Below, one piece after another: positions 17,376 to 26,703 of a stretch of DNA of 56,034 bases. Source of the DNA: Akkermansia muciniphila (lineage in GTDB: Bacteria > Verrucomicrobiota > Verrucomicrobiia > Limisphaerales > SXTU01); assembly GCA_945874145.1 (NCBI GenBank), contig CAMCFN010000022.1:1-56034 (forward strand), read 5' to 3'. The first letter of the stretch is position 1. Each line of letters starts with the position of its first letter. The notes beneath the pieces are model-generated. The model was given only the letters and a program-made list of their open reading frames with translations. It did not search any database and was not told the origin of the DNA. Made by a program: the position numbers and the translations under genes.

Positions 17376-18266
17376 TCACTTCGGGTAATCCCGCCACAGC
17401 CACTTCATCACGTCGGGGAAGATACTGCCGCCGTGCTTGCTGTTGTGTGCGCCCTCACCGAAGTCGAAGCGATGGTCATAGCCCGCGAATTTGAGCGCGG
17501 CGGCCATCTGTTTGTTCGCCAGCGGCCAGTCGCCGAACTGGTTCTTCACGTCGTCCACCCCGCTCTGCACCGAAACCCGGATGGGCTTGCGCTCGGTCTT
17601 GCGGATGAGGGCGGGATACACGTGGCCACCGCGGATGTTGGTGTAGCTCCCGATGGTGGTGAAGGCCTTGCGGAACTGGTCCGGGCGTTCCCAGCAGACC
17701 GTCCAGGAGCAGATGCCACCGCTGCTTGCACCGCCGATGGCACGGCCTTCGGGCTTGGTGGTGAGGTTATACTTCTTGCCTACCTCGGGCAGGATTTCCT
17801 CTAGCAGGAAGCGAGCGTAGCGGTCGCCCAGCGAGTCATACTCGAAGCTGCGGTTGCTGACCTGCCATGGGCTTTTGCCGGGCGGCTTGCCCACCTCGTG
17901 CCCGGGATTCAGGAGAATCGCGATGGTGACCGGCATCTCACCTTTGGCGATGAGGTTGTCGAAGACAATGGGCACGCGCCAGTTGCCCTTCAGATTCACG
18001 TAGTCGTGGCCGTCCTGAAACACCATCACGCACGCCGGCTTCTCCGCCTTGTATTGCGCCGGCACGTAAACCCACCAGTCGCGCACGGTGTTCGTGAAGA
18101 TATTGCTGCGCCACTCAGGCATCTTGATGAGCTCGCCCTTGGGCACGCCGGGCTGGACGTCGTGGTAAGGCGTGATTTTGAACTCATCGGCGGCCCAACC
18201 GTTCAGTGCGAGGGCGGCAGTGGACAGGAAGCACAAGCGCAATGACGCGCGGAGAGTCAGTTTCAT
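17376..18266 (-). CDS. Secreted alpha/beta-hydrolase esterase (Fes/feruloyl-esterase-like)
   Basis: 296 residues from ATG 18266; this start gives the signal peptide (LRASLRLCFLSTAALALNGWA), while the frame upstream to 18296 is unlikely. The esterase-D-like fold shows DWWVYVPAQYKAEKPACVMV, the nucleophile elbow GGASSGG (Ser) and the C-terminal catalytic His in FGEGAHNSKHGG. Such proteins in PVC bacteria usually hydrolyse ester-linked groups on plant or algal polymers; the substrate is inferred, not shown. It is divergent from the S9 peptidase, with ~180 bases between starts. Confidence 0.85.
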   Translation of the reverse strand: MKLTLRASLRLCFLSTAALALNGWAADEFKITPYHDVQPGVPKGELIKMPEWRSNIFTNTVRDWWVYVPAQYKAEKPACVMVFQDGHDYVNLKGNWRVPIVFDNLIAKGEMPVTIAILLNPGHEVGKPPGKSPWQVSNRSFEYDSLGDRYARFLLEEILPEVGKKYNLTTKPEGRAIGGASSGGICSWTVCWERPDQFRKAFTTIGSYTNIRGGHVYPALIRKTERKPIRVSVQSGVDDVKNQFGDWPLANKQMAAALKFAGYDHRFDFGEGAHNSKHGGSIFPDVMKWLWRDYPK

Positions 18267-18442
18267 GGTCGAGTGGCTGGATATTGAGTCACGCACCGCT
18301 CCGCATCAAGCGGTTCCTCGCAAGAGTGCAAACTCGCCCCCGGTTATGCGCACGACCACATCTACCTGCGATTTTTTCGCGACAGATTCCGCGCTCACGG
18401 CACAATGAGTCCGTGTCTTCATCCAAGCCACCCGCCTCGCCC

Positions 18443-20995
18443 ATGCGCCGCACCGCGTTCCCGCTAGTGATCGTCCTGCTGGTCTGCTGCCACCATGCCC
18501 CATCGATCCGTGCGCAAGGTTCCAAGCTCGATTATGAGCGCGCCAGCGCCCTCCGCACGCGAGCAGGCAACACCGTGTTCCGCGCGGAGGTGAAACCCAT
18601 CTGGCTGCCGGACAACCTGCGGTTCTGGTATCGCGTCCAAACCGGCGCGCAACAGCATGAATTCGTGCTCGTGGATGCCGCCGCTGGCCGGCGTGCGCTG
18701 GCGTTCGACCACCCGCGACTCGCGGAGGCGCTCACCCAGGCTGGGGAACGAGAGGTGCGGGCAGACCGGCTGGAATTGGAGCAACTGGAGTTCAGCGCGG
18801 ACACCAAGCGCATCGACTTCAAGCACCGTGGCAGGCACTGGCAGTTTGAACTTCCGGGCGGCGGCCTGCAGCCGGTCGCTAAATCGGCCGAGGTGCCGGT
18901 GCCTAGCACCGCCTTGGCGCAAGTGCCCCGGGCCAGCGCGCGCAGCAGCGGGGACACGCAAATCACCTTCATCAATCGGACCGGCGCGGCGGTGGAGCTG
19001 GTTTGGTTGACGACCGAAGGTGAGCGCCGCTCCTACGGAACAATCGCCGCTGGACAGCGCCGCGAACAACACACCTTCGCCGGCCATGTCTGGTTGGTGG
19101 TGAACACCAAAGGGGAAACGCTGGCGGCCTTTGCCGGGCAAGAACAGCCCAGCTCCGCTGAGATCACCGGGGCGGAAAAAACAGCTCCGGCTGCCACCAA
19201 CCCAGCCAAGCCATCGCCTAAGCCCGCAGGCGGGACGCCTCGCAACGGCACCTCTCCGGATGGGAAATGGCGCGCGTTCGTCAAAGATCACAACGTCTGG
19301 CTCGTCGCGAACGCCAGCGGCACCGAGACACGCCTGAGCCAGGACGGTCACGAGCGGAACCCCTACAGCCAGCAGCTCACCTGGTCCCCAGACTCACGGA
19401 AGCTTGTAGCCGTGCGCGTCGAGCCCGGGCAGGAGCGGAAGGTCACGCTCGTTGAGTCATCGCCCAAAGACCAGTTGCAGCCGAAAGTCCTCACCCACGA
19501 CTATTTTAAGCCGGGCGACAAACTGCCACACCCGCGACCGCAGTTGTTCGATGTGCTCACGCAGCGCCCCATTCCACTGAGCGAAGCGTTGTTTCCGAAT
19601 CCGTTCACGGAGAGCGGGCACCTGCCGATCCGCTGGGAACGCGACTCCAAGCGCTTCACCTTTGCCTACAACCAGCGCGGGCACCAAGTCTTCCGTGTCA
19701 TTGCGGTGGACGCCGAGACGGGCAAGGCTCAACCGGTGGTGAACGAGGAGTGCGCGACCTTTTTCTGCTACAGCAGCAAACAGTTTCTGCATTGGCTCGA
19801 CGAGACCCGCGAGCTGATCTGGATGTCCGAGCGCGATGGCTGGAACCATCTTTGGCTCTACGACTCCGCCACGGGCCAGGTCAAGAATCAGATCACACGA
19901 GGCGCGTGGGCTGTGCGCGGGGTGGACAAGGTGGATGAGCAGGCGCGGCAGATTTGGTTCCGAGCCGGTGGCGTCCGCGCCGGACAAGACCCGTATCACG
20001 TCCACCACTGCCGAGTGAACTTCGACGGCACCGGGCTGGTGGTGCTGACTGAAGGTGATGGCACGCACACTTTGGAATGGTCACGGGACCGAAGGTTCTT
20101 CGTGGATACTTGGTCGCGGGCGGACCATCCGCCCGTGAACGAATTGCGCCGCGCGGACGGGCTGCTGGTTTGCGAACTGGAGCGTGCGGACTGGACCGCG
20201 CTGCTGGCCACTGGCTGGCGTGTGCCCGAGCGTTTCGCGGCAAAGGGCCGCGACTGCAGGACCGACATTCACGGAATTATCTACCGCCCGACGAACTTTG
20301 ACCCGGCGAAGAAGTATCCCGTCCTCGAATACATCTACGCCGGTCCGCACAGCGCGTTTGTGCCGAAGACCTTCAGCCCCATCCCCGGCGGCTCCGTGCG
20401 CGAGCTGGCCGAGCTGGGTTTCATTGTCGTGCAATGCGACGGGATGGGCACGAGCCACCGCTCGAAGGCGTTTCACGACTTGTGCTGGAAAAATCTCGGC
20501 GACTCTGGCTTTCCCGACCGGATCGCGTGGTTGCGCGCTGCCGCGGCGAAGCACCCGCAGCTTGATCTCACCCGCGTGGGCATCTATGGCGGCAGTGCGG
20601 GCGGCCAGAGCAGCACGCGGGCAATGCTCGCACATGGGGACTTCTATCAAGCCGCCGTCTCCGACTGCGGCTGCCACGACAACCGCATGGACAAAATCTG
20701 GTGGAATGAGCAGTGGATGGGCTGGCCCATCGGCCCGCACTACGCCGACCAATCCAACGTGACGCAGGCCAAAAACCTGGTGGGAAAACTCATGTTGGTC
20801 GTGGGCGAGCTGGATAAAAATGTGGACCCGGCCAGCACCTTGCAAGTTGCCAATGCCCTGGTGAAAGCGGACAAGGACTTTGAGCTGCTCCTCATTCCGG
20901 GTGCCGGCCACGGCGCGGCCGAATCACCTTACGGCAAACGCCGCCGGGCCGACTTCTTTGTGCGGCGCCTGCTCGGCAAGACTCCAAGGTGGTAG
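18443..20995 (+). CDS. Secreted S9B (DPP-IV-like) peptidase with an inserted VHL-beta-like domain
   Basis: 850 residues from ATG 18443, which begins a signal peptide (FPLVIVLLVCCHH). Beta-propeller repeats (TWSPDSRKLVAVRVEPGQER, PIRWERDSKRFTFAYNQRGH) precede an alpha/beta-hydrolase domain with Ser in GIYGGSAGGQSS (~716), Asp in VGELDKNVDP (~790) and His in IPGAGHGAAE (~822): an intact S9 catalytic triad. It would remove dipeptides from the N-terminus of oligopeptides in the periplasm. At ~172-232 sits TQITFINRTGAAVELVWL, SYGTIAAGQRREQHTFAGH and VWLVVNTKGETLAAF, matching the von Hippel-Lindau beta-domain pattern, followed by a Pro/Ala linker. The propeller resumes with GTSPDGKWRAFVKDHNVWL. Confidence 0.92.
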   Translation: MRRTAFPLVIVLLVCCHHAPSIRAQGSKLDYERASALRTRAGNTVFRAEVKPIWLPDNLRFWYRVQTGAQQHEFVLVDAAAGRRALAFDHPRLAEALTQAGEREVRADRLELEQLEFSADTKRIDFKHRGRHWQFELPGGGLQPVAKSAEVPVPSTALAQVPRASARSSGDTQITFINRTGAAVELVWLTTEGERRSYGTIAAGQRREQHTFAGHVWLVVNTKGETLAAFAGQEQPSSAEITGAEKTAPAATNPAKPSPKPAGGTPRNGTSPDGKWRAFVKDHNVWLVANASGTETRLSQDGHERNPYSQQLTWSPDSRKLVAVRVEPGQERKVTLVESSPKDQLQPKVLTHDYFKPGDKLPHPRPQLFDVLTQRPIPLSEALFPNPFTESGHLPIRWERDSKRFTFAYNQRGHQVFRVIAVDAETGKAQPVVNEECATFFCYSSKQFLHWLDETRELIWMSERDGWNHLWLYDSATGQVKNQITRGAWAVRGVDKVDEQARQIWFRAGGVRAGQDPYHVHHCRVNFDGTGLVVLTEGDGTHTLEWSRDRRFFVDTWSRADHPPVNELRRADGLLVCELERADWTALLATGWRVPERFAAKGRDCRTDIHGIIYRPTNFDPAKKYPVLEYIYAGPHSAFVPKTFSPIPGGSVRELAELGFIVVQCDGMGTSHRSKAFHDLCWKNLGDSGFPDRIAWLRAAAAKHPQLDLTRVGIYGGSAGGQSSTRAMLAHGDFYQAAVSDCGCHDNRMDKIWWNEQWMGWPIGPHYADQSNVTQAKNLVGKLMLVVGELDKNVDPASTLQVANALVKADKDFELLLIPGAGHGAAESPYGKRRRADFFVRRLLGKTPRW

Positions 20996-21094
20996 TTCGG
21001 CGCACTTCGGCAGTGGCTGGAATATCGCAAAAAAGGGCCGATCTGAATGGGGAGCCCCACGTCGAACCCGCCGAACGAATGGCCTCCGCGCGAG

Positions 21095-21112
21095 CAACCG
21101 GAACGCCGGTTG
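21095..21112. repeat. Short hairpin upstream of the PSD1 gene
   Basis: CAACCGG-AACG-CCGGTTG, a perfect 7-bp inverted repeat in the gap between the S9 peptidase and the PSD1 cytochrome. No T-tract; it could be a weak terminator or a small repeat. Confidence 0.35.
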
Positions 21113-21174
21113 TGAAGCGCGGGGAAATCCATTGCAGAAACTCACGGACTGCGGCATTTGAACTTGGCTTTACA

Positions 21175-24100
21175 ATGAACCTCGCACGCCCGTTCGGTCG
21201 CTTACGCAGTCATGCCTCGCTGGTGGTGGCCGCCCTTGCGCTGCTGCCGCTGGTAGCTTCAGGCGCCCCGTCCGCGCCGAAGCTCCAATACAACCGTGAC
21301 ATCAAGCCGTTGCTCTCCGACAACTGCTTTGCCTGCCACGGCCCGGACGCCAACACGCGCAAAGCCAAGCTCCGCCTGGACACAAAGGAAGGCTTGTTCT
21401 CCCAGACCAAGAGTGAAGGCCCCCTGATCGTCCCCGGCAAACCGGAGCAGAGCGCGCTGTTCAAACGGCTCATCGCGCACGACAAGAACGAGCTGATGCC
21501 GCCCCCCGAGTCGCATAAAGTGCTCAAACCGGAACAAATCGCCCGCCTCCGCCAGTGGCTCGCCGAAGGGGCCCAGTGGCAGTCGCACTGGGCGTTCCTC
21601 AAACCGGAACGCCCGCCCGCGCCGGTGGTGCAGGACAAAAAGTGGGCGCGCACGCCGATGGATGCGCTCGTCCTCGCCCGACTGGAGGAGAAGGGCCTGA
21701 AGCCCGCGCCCGAAGCCGACCGTCGCACGCTCGCCCGTCGGCTCTCGCTGGATCTGACCGGACTTCCGCCGACGGTGGCGCAAGTCGAGGCATTCGCGAG
21801 CGATCCATCACCGCGCTACTATGAAAACTTCGTCCAGCAACTGCTCGCCTCACCCCATTGGGGCGAGCATCGCGGCCGGGCGTGGCTCGACGCGGCGCGC
21901 TACGCCGACACGCACGGGCTGCACTTCGACAATTACCGGGAGATGTGGCCCTACCGTGACTGGGTCATCCAGGCCTTCAACCGCAATCTCCCCTATGACC
22001 ACTTCATTACCGAACAGATCGCCGGCGATCTGCTGCCCAGCCCGACCGATGATCAAATCATCGCGACCGGCTTTCAGCGCTGCGCCATGAGCACGAACGA
22101 GGGCGGCACGATTGACGAGGAGAACGTGGCCCTTTACGCCGCCGACCGGGTGCAGACCATCGGTTGGGTTTTTCTCGGGCTCACCGCCAATTGCGCCGCG
22201 TGCCACGATCACAAGTTCGACCCGGTCTCACAAAAGGATTTTTACGCGATGGCAGCGTTCTTTCGGAACACGACTCAAGGCCCGAAGGACGGCAACGTAA
22301 AGGACACCGCGCCGGCCATCGTGGTGCCCCAGACGGAAGCCGACGCCCGTCGCTGGAAAGCCTTGCCGGGAGAAATTGCCTCGGCCAAGGCGCGCATGGA
22401 CGACCGCAAGCGGGAAGCCACGCCGCTTTTCAAGAACTGGGCGGCCAAGGCCCAGCCGGCCGAGCTGGATGCCGATTCGAAGCTGCCCAACCTCCTGGTG
22501 CATCTGCCGCTCAATGAGGGAGTCGGCAGCCGCGTCGCCGGATTTGCCGGCAAGGCTGCCGCCGTCACCGCCACGACCGCCAAAGTCGAATGGAAAACCG
22601 GCGGCCGCTTCGGCCCTGCGCCAACGATCACCAAGGACACCCACTTCGACCTCGGAGACCAGGCAGATTTCGAGCGCACCAACCAGTTCACGGTCGCCAC
22701 CTGGGTGAACGCCCCCGGCACCGGTGCCGGGTCACAGGCCAGCCTCGTGGGCCGCATGGACTCCGCCCCCAAACACCCCGGCTGGGATCTTTTCCAAAGT
22801 GGCGAGGAGTTCGTGCTGCACCTCGTCCATCAGTGGCCGGACAACGCCATCCGGGTCAGCACCACCGGCCGGCAGGTGAAGGCCGGCAAGTGGCAGCACG
22901 TCGCCGCCACCTACGACGGCTCGGGCAAAGCCAAGGGCGTGAAGCTGTTCGTGGACGGCACCGAGGCCAAGTTGAAGGTGGACCACGACACGCTCACCAA
23001 GTCCATCCACACGCCGGTGGGTCTGCGGCTCGGCCAACGCAGCCAAGGCCAAGCCTTTGCTGGCGGGCAGTTGCAGGACGTGCGCATCTACACGCGCGCC
23101 CTCGCGGCGACGGAGCTGAAAACCATCCACGCCATCGCCCCGCTGCGGGCCTTGCTGGCCATCGCCCCGGAGCAGCGGACAAAGGCGCAGTCTGATGCGC
23201 TCTTCGAGCACTGGCTGAACACCCGGGATGAGCCACACCAAGCCTTGGGCAAAGAGCTCGCGGTCTTGGAAGCCGAGCGCGCCATCGTCAAGGACCGGAG
23301 TCCGGTCACCCACGTCCAGCAGGAAAAGGCGGACACGATGCCGATGGCGCGCGTGCTCTTCCGTGGGCAGTATGACAAGCCCCGCGACGAGGTGCGGGCA
23401 GACACGTTTGCCTCCTTGAACCCCTTCCCGACGGACGCGCCGCGCAACCGCCTCGGCTTGGCTCAGTGGCTCACGACCGCTGAACAGCCGCTGACCGCAC
23501 GCGTGACCGTCAACCGCTTCTGGCAGGAGCTGTTCGGCACCGGAATCGTGAAGACAACCGAGGATCTTGGCATCGCGGGTGAACCGCCCGCCAATCAGGC
23601 GTTGCTCGACTGGCTGGCGGTGGAATTCCGGGCGAGCGGATGGGATGTGAAACAGCTTTTCACCCTGCTGGTGACCTCGGCGACGTATCGCCAGAGCGCC
23701 ACCGTGACCAAGGAGAAGCTGGAGAAGGATCCGTTCAACCGGCTCCTCTCGCGCGGGCCACGCTTCCGCATGGATGCAGAGATGGTGCGCGACCACGCGA
23801 TGTCCGTCAGCGGCCTGCTGGTGCCAAGGATTGGCGGGGCGAGCGTGCGGCCCTACCAGCCCGAGGGCGTGTGGGAGGCGGTCGCGATGCCCGGCAGCAC
23901 CACGCGCTTCTACAAGCGTGACGTGGGCGAGTCACTCTACCGCCGCAGTCTCTACACGTTCTGGAAGCGCGCCGCCCCGCCCGCGCTGCTGGAGACCTTC
24001 AACGCCCCGAGCCGAGAGGTTTCCTGCACCCGGCGCGAACGCACCAACACGCCGCTTCAGGCGCTCGCCACGCTGAACGACCCCACCTTCGTGGAGGCCG

Positions 24101-24390
24101 CCCGCCGGCTCGCCGAGCAAGCGATGAAGCAGCACAACGATCCTCGCCGCGCCGCGGAGTTTATCGCTCACTCCATCCTGGTCCGGCCGCTGAAAGCTGC
24201 CGAACGGCCAGTCATCGCAGCCCTGCTCCAGCAGGCGCAGACCTTTTATGCCACCCACGAGGCGGAGGCGCGGCAGCTCATCGGCGTCGGCGAATCAAAG
24301 TCGGACGTGCAGCTCCCGGGTGCCCAGCTCGCCGCGCTGACCCTGGTGGCGAACCAGGTGATGAATTTGGATGAGGTCCTCAACAAGTAA
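21175..24390 (+). CDS. PSCyt1-PSCyt2-LamG-PSD1 secreted cytochrome (DUF1549/DUF1553)
   Basis: 1071 residues from ATG 21175, which starts the signal peptide (HASLVVAALALLPLVASGAP). Residues ~35-130 are the planctomycete-type cytochrome (IKPLLSDNCFACHGPDANTR). DUF1549 follows (TPMDALVLARLEEKGLKPAP, RRLSLDLTGLPP, RAWLDAARYADTHG) with a second haem-like site NCAACHDHKFDPVSQKDFY near 338. A LamG domain lies at ~490-650 (FTVATWVN, KLFVDGTEAKLKVDH). DUF1553 is at the end (LTARVTVNRFWQELFGTGIV, RRERTNTPLQALATLNDPTF). It is a periplasmic haem protein of unknown reaction, typical of Planctomycetes and Verrucomicrobia. The DUF1501 gene begins 10 bases downstream, the usual two-gene operon. Confidence 0.95.
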   Translation: MNLARPFGRLRSHASLVVAALALLPLVASGAPSAPKLQYNRDIKPLLSDNCFACHGPDANTRKAKLRLDTKEGLFSQTKSEGPLIVPGKPEQSALFKRLIAHDKNELMPPPESHKVLKPEQIARLRQWLAEGAQWQSHWAFLKPERPPAPVVQDKKWARTPMDALVLARLEEKGLKPAPEADRRTLARRLSLDLTGLPPTVAQVEAFASDPSPRYYENFVQQLLASPHWGEHRGRAWLDAARYADTHGLHFDNYREMWPYRDWVIQAFNRNLPYDHFITEQIAGDLLPSPTDDQIIATGFQRCAMSTNEGGTIDEENVALYAADRVQTIGWVFLGLTANCAACHDHKFDPVSQKDFYAMAAFFRNTTQGPKDGNVKDTAPAIVVPQTEADARRWKALPGEIASAKARMDDRKREATPLFKNWAAKAQPAELDADSKLPNLLVHLPLNEGVGSRVAGFAGKAAAVTATTAKVEWKTGGRFGPAPTITKDTHFDLGDQADFERTNQFTVATWVNAPGTGAGSQASLVGRMDSAPKHPGWDLFQSGEEFVLHLVHQWPDNAIRVSTTGRQVKAGKWQHVAATYDGSGKAKGVKLFVDGTEAKLKVDHDTLTKSIHTPVGLRLGQRSQGQAFAGGQLQDVRIYTRALAATELKTIHAIAPLRALLAIAPEQRTKAQSDALFEHWLNTRDEPHQALGKELAVLEAERAIVKDRSPVTHVQQEKADTMPMARVLFRGQYDKPRDEVRADTFASLNPFPTDAPRNRLGLAQWLTTAEQPLTARVTVNRFWQELFGTGIVKTTEDLGIAGEPPANQALLDWLAVEFRASGWDVKQLFTLLVTSATYRQSATVTKEKLEKDPFNRLLSRGPRFRMDAEMVRDHAMSVSGLLVPRIGGASVRPYQPEGVWEAVAMPGSTTRFYKRDVGESLYRRSLYTFWKRAAPPALLETFNAPSREVSCTRRERTNTPLQALATLNDPTFVEAARRLAEQAMKQHNDPRRAAEFIAHSILVRPLKAAERPVIAALLQQAQTFYATHEAEARQLIGVGESKSDVQLPGAQLAALTLVANQVMNLDEVLNK

Positions 24391-24400
24391 CTGTGCCGCC

Positions 24401-25861
24401 ATGAACCCACGCCTCGAAGCCCGCTTGCTGGAAACCCGCCGCCAGTTCTTCGCGCGCGGAAAAAGCGCCCTTGGCTATGCCACGCTCGCCAGCCTGCTGG
24501 GTGACTCCTTCCTGGGCCCCACCGCTGCCACGGCCAGCGAGCGGCCGCTCCTGCCCCATTTTCCGCCCAAGGCAAAGCACGTGATCTACCTGCACATGGT
24601 CGGCGGCCCGGCGCAAATGGATCTCTACGACTACAAGCCGACGATGAAAGAATGGTATGATAAAGATCTGCCCGACTCCATCCGCAAAGGCCAGCGGCTG
24701 ACCACGATGACCAGTGGGCAGGCGCGTTTTGCCATCGCCCCGTCCAGGTTTCAGTTCAGTCAAGTCGGCCAGAACGGTTTCTGGATGAATGCGGAAACGC
24801 TGCCGTGGACCGCCAAGTGCGTGGACGACATGTGCTTCATCCGCTCGCTGCACACCGAGGCCATCAACCACGAGCCTGCCATCTGCCACATGCAGACCGG
24901 CAACCAAGTCACGGGCCGGCCCTGCATCGGCTCATGGGTCAGCTACGGGCTGGGCTCGCTCAACCAGAACCTGCCGACGTTCGTCGTGCTCGTCGCCGAG
25001 CCGAGCAATCGGGAGCAACTTCAGGCCATCTCCGGCCGGCTGTGGTCCAGCGGCTTCCTGTCCGGCGAGCATGCCGGCGTCTCGTTCCGCAGCGGGGGAG
25101 ACCCGATTCTCTTCATCAACAACCCGCCGGGCGTGCCCGCCGAACTGCGCCGCGCGCAGCTCGACGGGTTGAGCCAGTTGAACCAGCTAGCGTTTCGCGA
25201 GCTCGGCGACCCGGAGACCCACACGCGCATCCAGCAGTTTGAAATGGCCTTCCGCATGCAATCCAGCGTGCCTGAATTGACGGACTTGAAGCGCGAGAGC
25301 GAGGCCACCTACCAGCTCTACGGCGACGACGCGAGAAAGCCCGGGACCTTCGCCTACACCTGCCTGCTGGCGCGGCGGCTCATCGAACGTGGCACGCGCT
25401 TCGTGCAGGTCTATCACAACAACTGGGACCACCACTCCAACGTCGCCGGGCGCATGCCATCACAGTGCCGGGATGTGGACCAGGCCACCTACGCACTCAT
25501 CCAAGATCTGAAGGCGCGCGGGCTCTTCGATGAGACCTTGATCATCTGGGGGGGCGAGTTCGGCCGCACGATTTACAGCCAGGGCGGCCTCTCCCGGCAA
25601 AACTATGGCCGGGACCATCACCCGCGCTGTTTCTCGATGTGGATGGCCGGCGGCGGGGCGAAGGGCGGCGTAGTTTATGGGGAGACGGATGACTTCAGCT
25701 ACAACATCGTCAAGGATCCGGTCCACGTCCGTGATTTTCACGCCACCATTCTCCACCTGCTGGGGATCAACCACGAACGCTTTTCCTACAAGTATCAGGG
25801 CCTCGACAACCGCCTGACCGGCGTGGAGGAAGCCCACCCCATCAAGGCGCTGCTCGCCTAG
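24401..25861 (+). CDS. DUF1501 exported protein (sulfatase-fold relative), partner of PSD1
   Basis: 486 residues from ATG 24401. The N-terminus RRQFFARGKSALGYATLASLL resembles a Tat-type signal. DUF1501 hallmarks: HVIYLHMVGGPAQMDLYDYKP, FIRSLHTEAINHEPA, RGTRFVQVYHNNWDHHSN, LIIWGGEFGRTIYSQG, and GRDHHPRCFSMWMAGGG. The fold belongs with alkaline phosphatase/sulfatase-like proteins, and the conserved His/Asp sites suggest metal binding. Function unproven, but in PVC genomes it is almost always encoded next to a PSCyt/PSD1 protein, as here (10-base gap), so the two probably act in one extracytoplasmic complex. Confidence 0.95.
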   Translation: MNPRLEARLLETRRQFFARGKSALGYATLASLLGDSFLGPTAATASERPLLPHFPPKAKHVIYLHMVGGPAQMDLYDYKPTMKEWYDKDLPDSIRKGQRLTTMTSGQARFAIAPSRFQFSQVGQNGFWMNAETLPWTAKCVDDMCFIRSLHTEAINHEPAICHMQTGNQVTGRPCIGSWVSYGLGSLNQNLPTFVVLVAEPSNREQLQAISGRLWSSGFLSGEHAGVSFRSGGDPILFINNPPGVPAELRRAQLDGLSQLNQLAFRELGDPETHTRIQQFEMAFRMQSSVPELTDLKRESEATYQLYGDDARKPGTFAYTCLLARRLIERGTRFVQVYHNNWDHHSNVAGRMPSQCRDVDQATYALIQDLKARGLFDETLIIWGGEFGRTIYSQGGLSRQNYGRDHHPRCFSMWMAGGGAKGGVVYGETDDFSYNIVKDPVHVRDFHATILHLLGINHERFSYKYQGLDNRLTGVEEAHPIKALLA

Positions 25862-25878
25862 CGCAGCCATGGCTGCGC
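25861..25878. repeat. Perfect palindrome between convergent genes
   Basis: GCGCAGCCATGGCTGCGC is an 18-bp perfect palindrome starting at the last base of the DUF1501 stop codon and lying in the 42-base gap before the convergent AraC gene's stop. No T-tract on either side. It may slow or end transcription from both sides. Confidence 0.4.
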
Positions 25879-25903
25879 GCAGGCACACCACTTCCGGCGG
25901 CGT

Positions 25904-26647
25904 TTATCGCGCCGAGCGATTTCGAAACTCGGTTGGCGTCTGCCCGGTGGCGGATCGGAACGCACGCGTGAAGGCGCTGTGATCGTGGAACCCACAGGCC
26001 AGCGCGACCTCCGCCACGCTTTGTTCGCTCTCCGTGAGCAGTCGCGCGGCGGCGGCCAGCCGAGTCTGCGTGATGAGCTGTCGTGGGGCGAGCCGGAAGA
26101 TGCGCTTGATGAGCCGGGCAAATCGCGCGGGGGGCAGGCCGGCCCGCTTGGCCAGTTGGATCGGACTCATGGGCTCGCCGAATTCTTCCTCCAAGAACTC
26201 CAGGGTGCCCGCGAGTCGCGCTGGGATGCTCTCGCGATCCCCCGGCGAGCGAAGGTCGCGGGAAATGCCCACCAAGCCGATGATGCGCCCGGCCCCGTCC
26301 CGCAGCGGCAGCTTGGTCGTGCAACACCAGCCCGGCCGGCCGCGCGCATGCCAGTGCAGCTCAAGACGGTTGTGCAGTGGCCGCCCAGTCCGAATCACCG
26401 CCGCATCCTGCGCGGCCGGAATGCTCCCCAGCTCCCCGGGGAAAATATCCGTCGGCCGGCGGCCGAGCAGCTCGGACTTCAGTCGCCGACCTGCTCGCTC
26501 CACCAACGTCTGATTCACCGCCGCATACCGGCCAGCGATGTCCTTCACAAAAAACACCGTGTCGGGCACGTGGTCAAAAAGCGCCTCGACCATGCGCCAT
26601 TCCGCCGGAATGACCGGGACAGGATTTGCCGTTGTGCTCGTTTTCAC
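25904..26647 (-). CDS. PAS-AraC family transcriptional regulator
   Basis: 247 residues. Residues ~15-135 are a PAS sensor (LFDHVPDTVFFVKDIAGRYAAVNQT, then GRIIGLVGISRDL). Residues ~145-245 hold the two helix-turn-helix motifs of the AraC family (SPIQLAKRAGLPPARFARLIKR; SVAEVALACGFHDHSAFTRAF) ending in the typical GQTPTEFRNR. This PAS-AraC arrangement is frequent in Verrucomicrobia and Planctomycetes beside secreted-enzyme genes. It is divergent from the twin-domain peptidase (56 bases between starts), so it is a reasonable candidate regulator of the 26.7 kb onward run; the ligand is unknown. Confidence 0.9.
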   Translation of the reverse strand: MKTSTTANPVPVIPAEWRMVEALFDHVPDTVFFVKDIAGRYAAVNQTLVERAGRRLKSELLGRRPTDIFPGELGSIPAAQDAAVIRTGRPLHNRLELHWHARGRPGWCCTTKLPLRDGAGRIIGLVGISRDLRSPGDRESIPARLAGTLEFLEEEFGEPMSPIQLAKRAGLPPARFARLIKRIFRLAPRQLITQTRLAAAARLLTESEQSVAEVALACGFHDHSAFTRAFRSATGQTPTEFRNRSAR

Positions 26648-26703
26648 GTTGTGGCTGGCAACTTAGAGCAAGACGGGGCAGTTGCCGATGGCATAATCGG
26701 GAC

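Noticed and set aside
18206..18442. N-terminal extension of the S9 peptidase
   Set aside because: No conserved residues, and the signal peptide starts at ATG 18443; the extension runs through the promoter of the divergent esterase.
25861..25878. Intrinsic terminator
   Set aside because: Perfect palindrome but no T-tract on either strand; listed as a repeat only.
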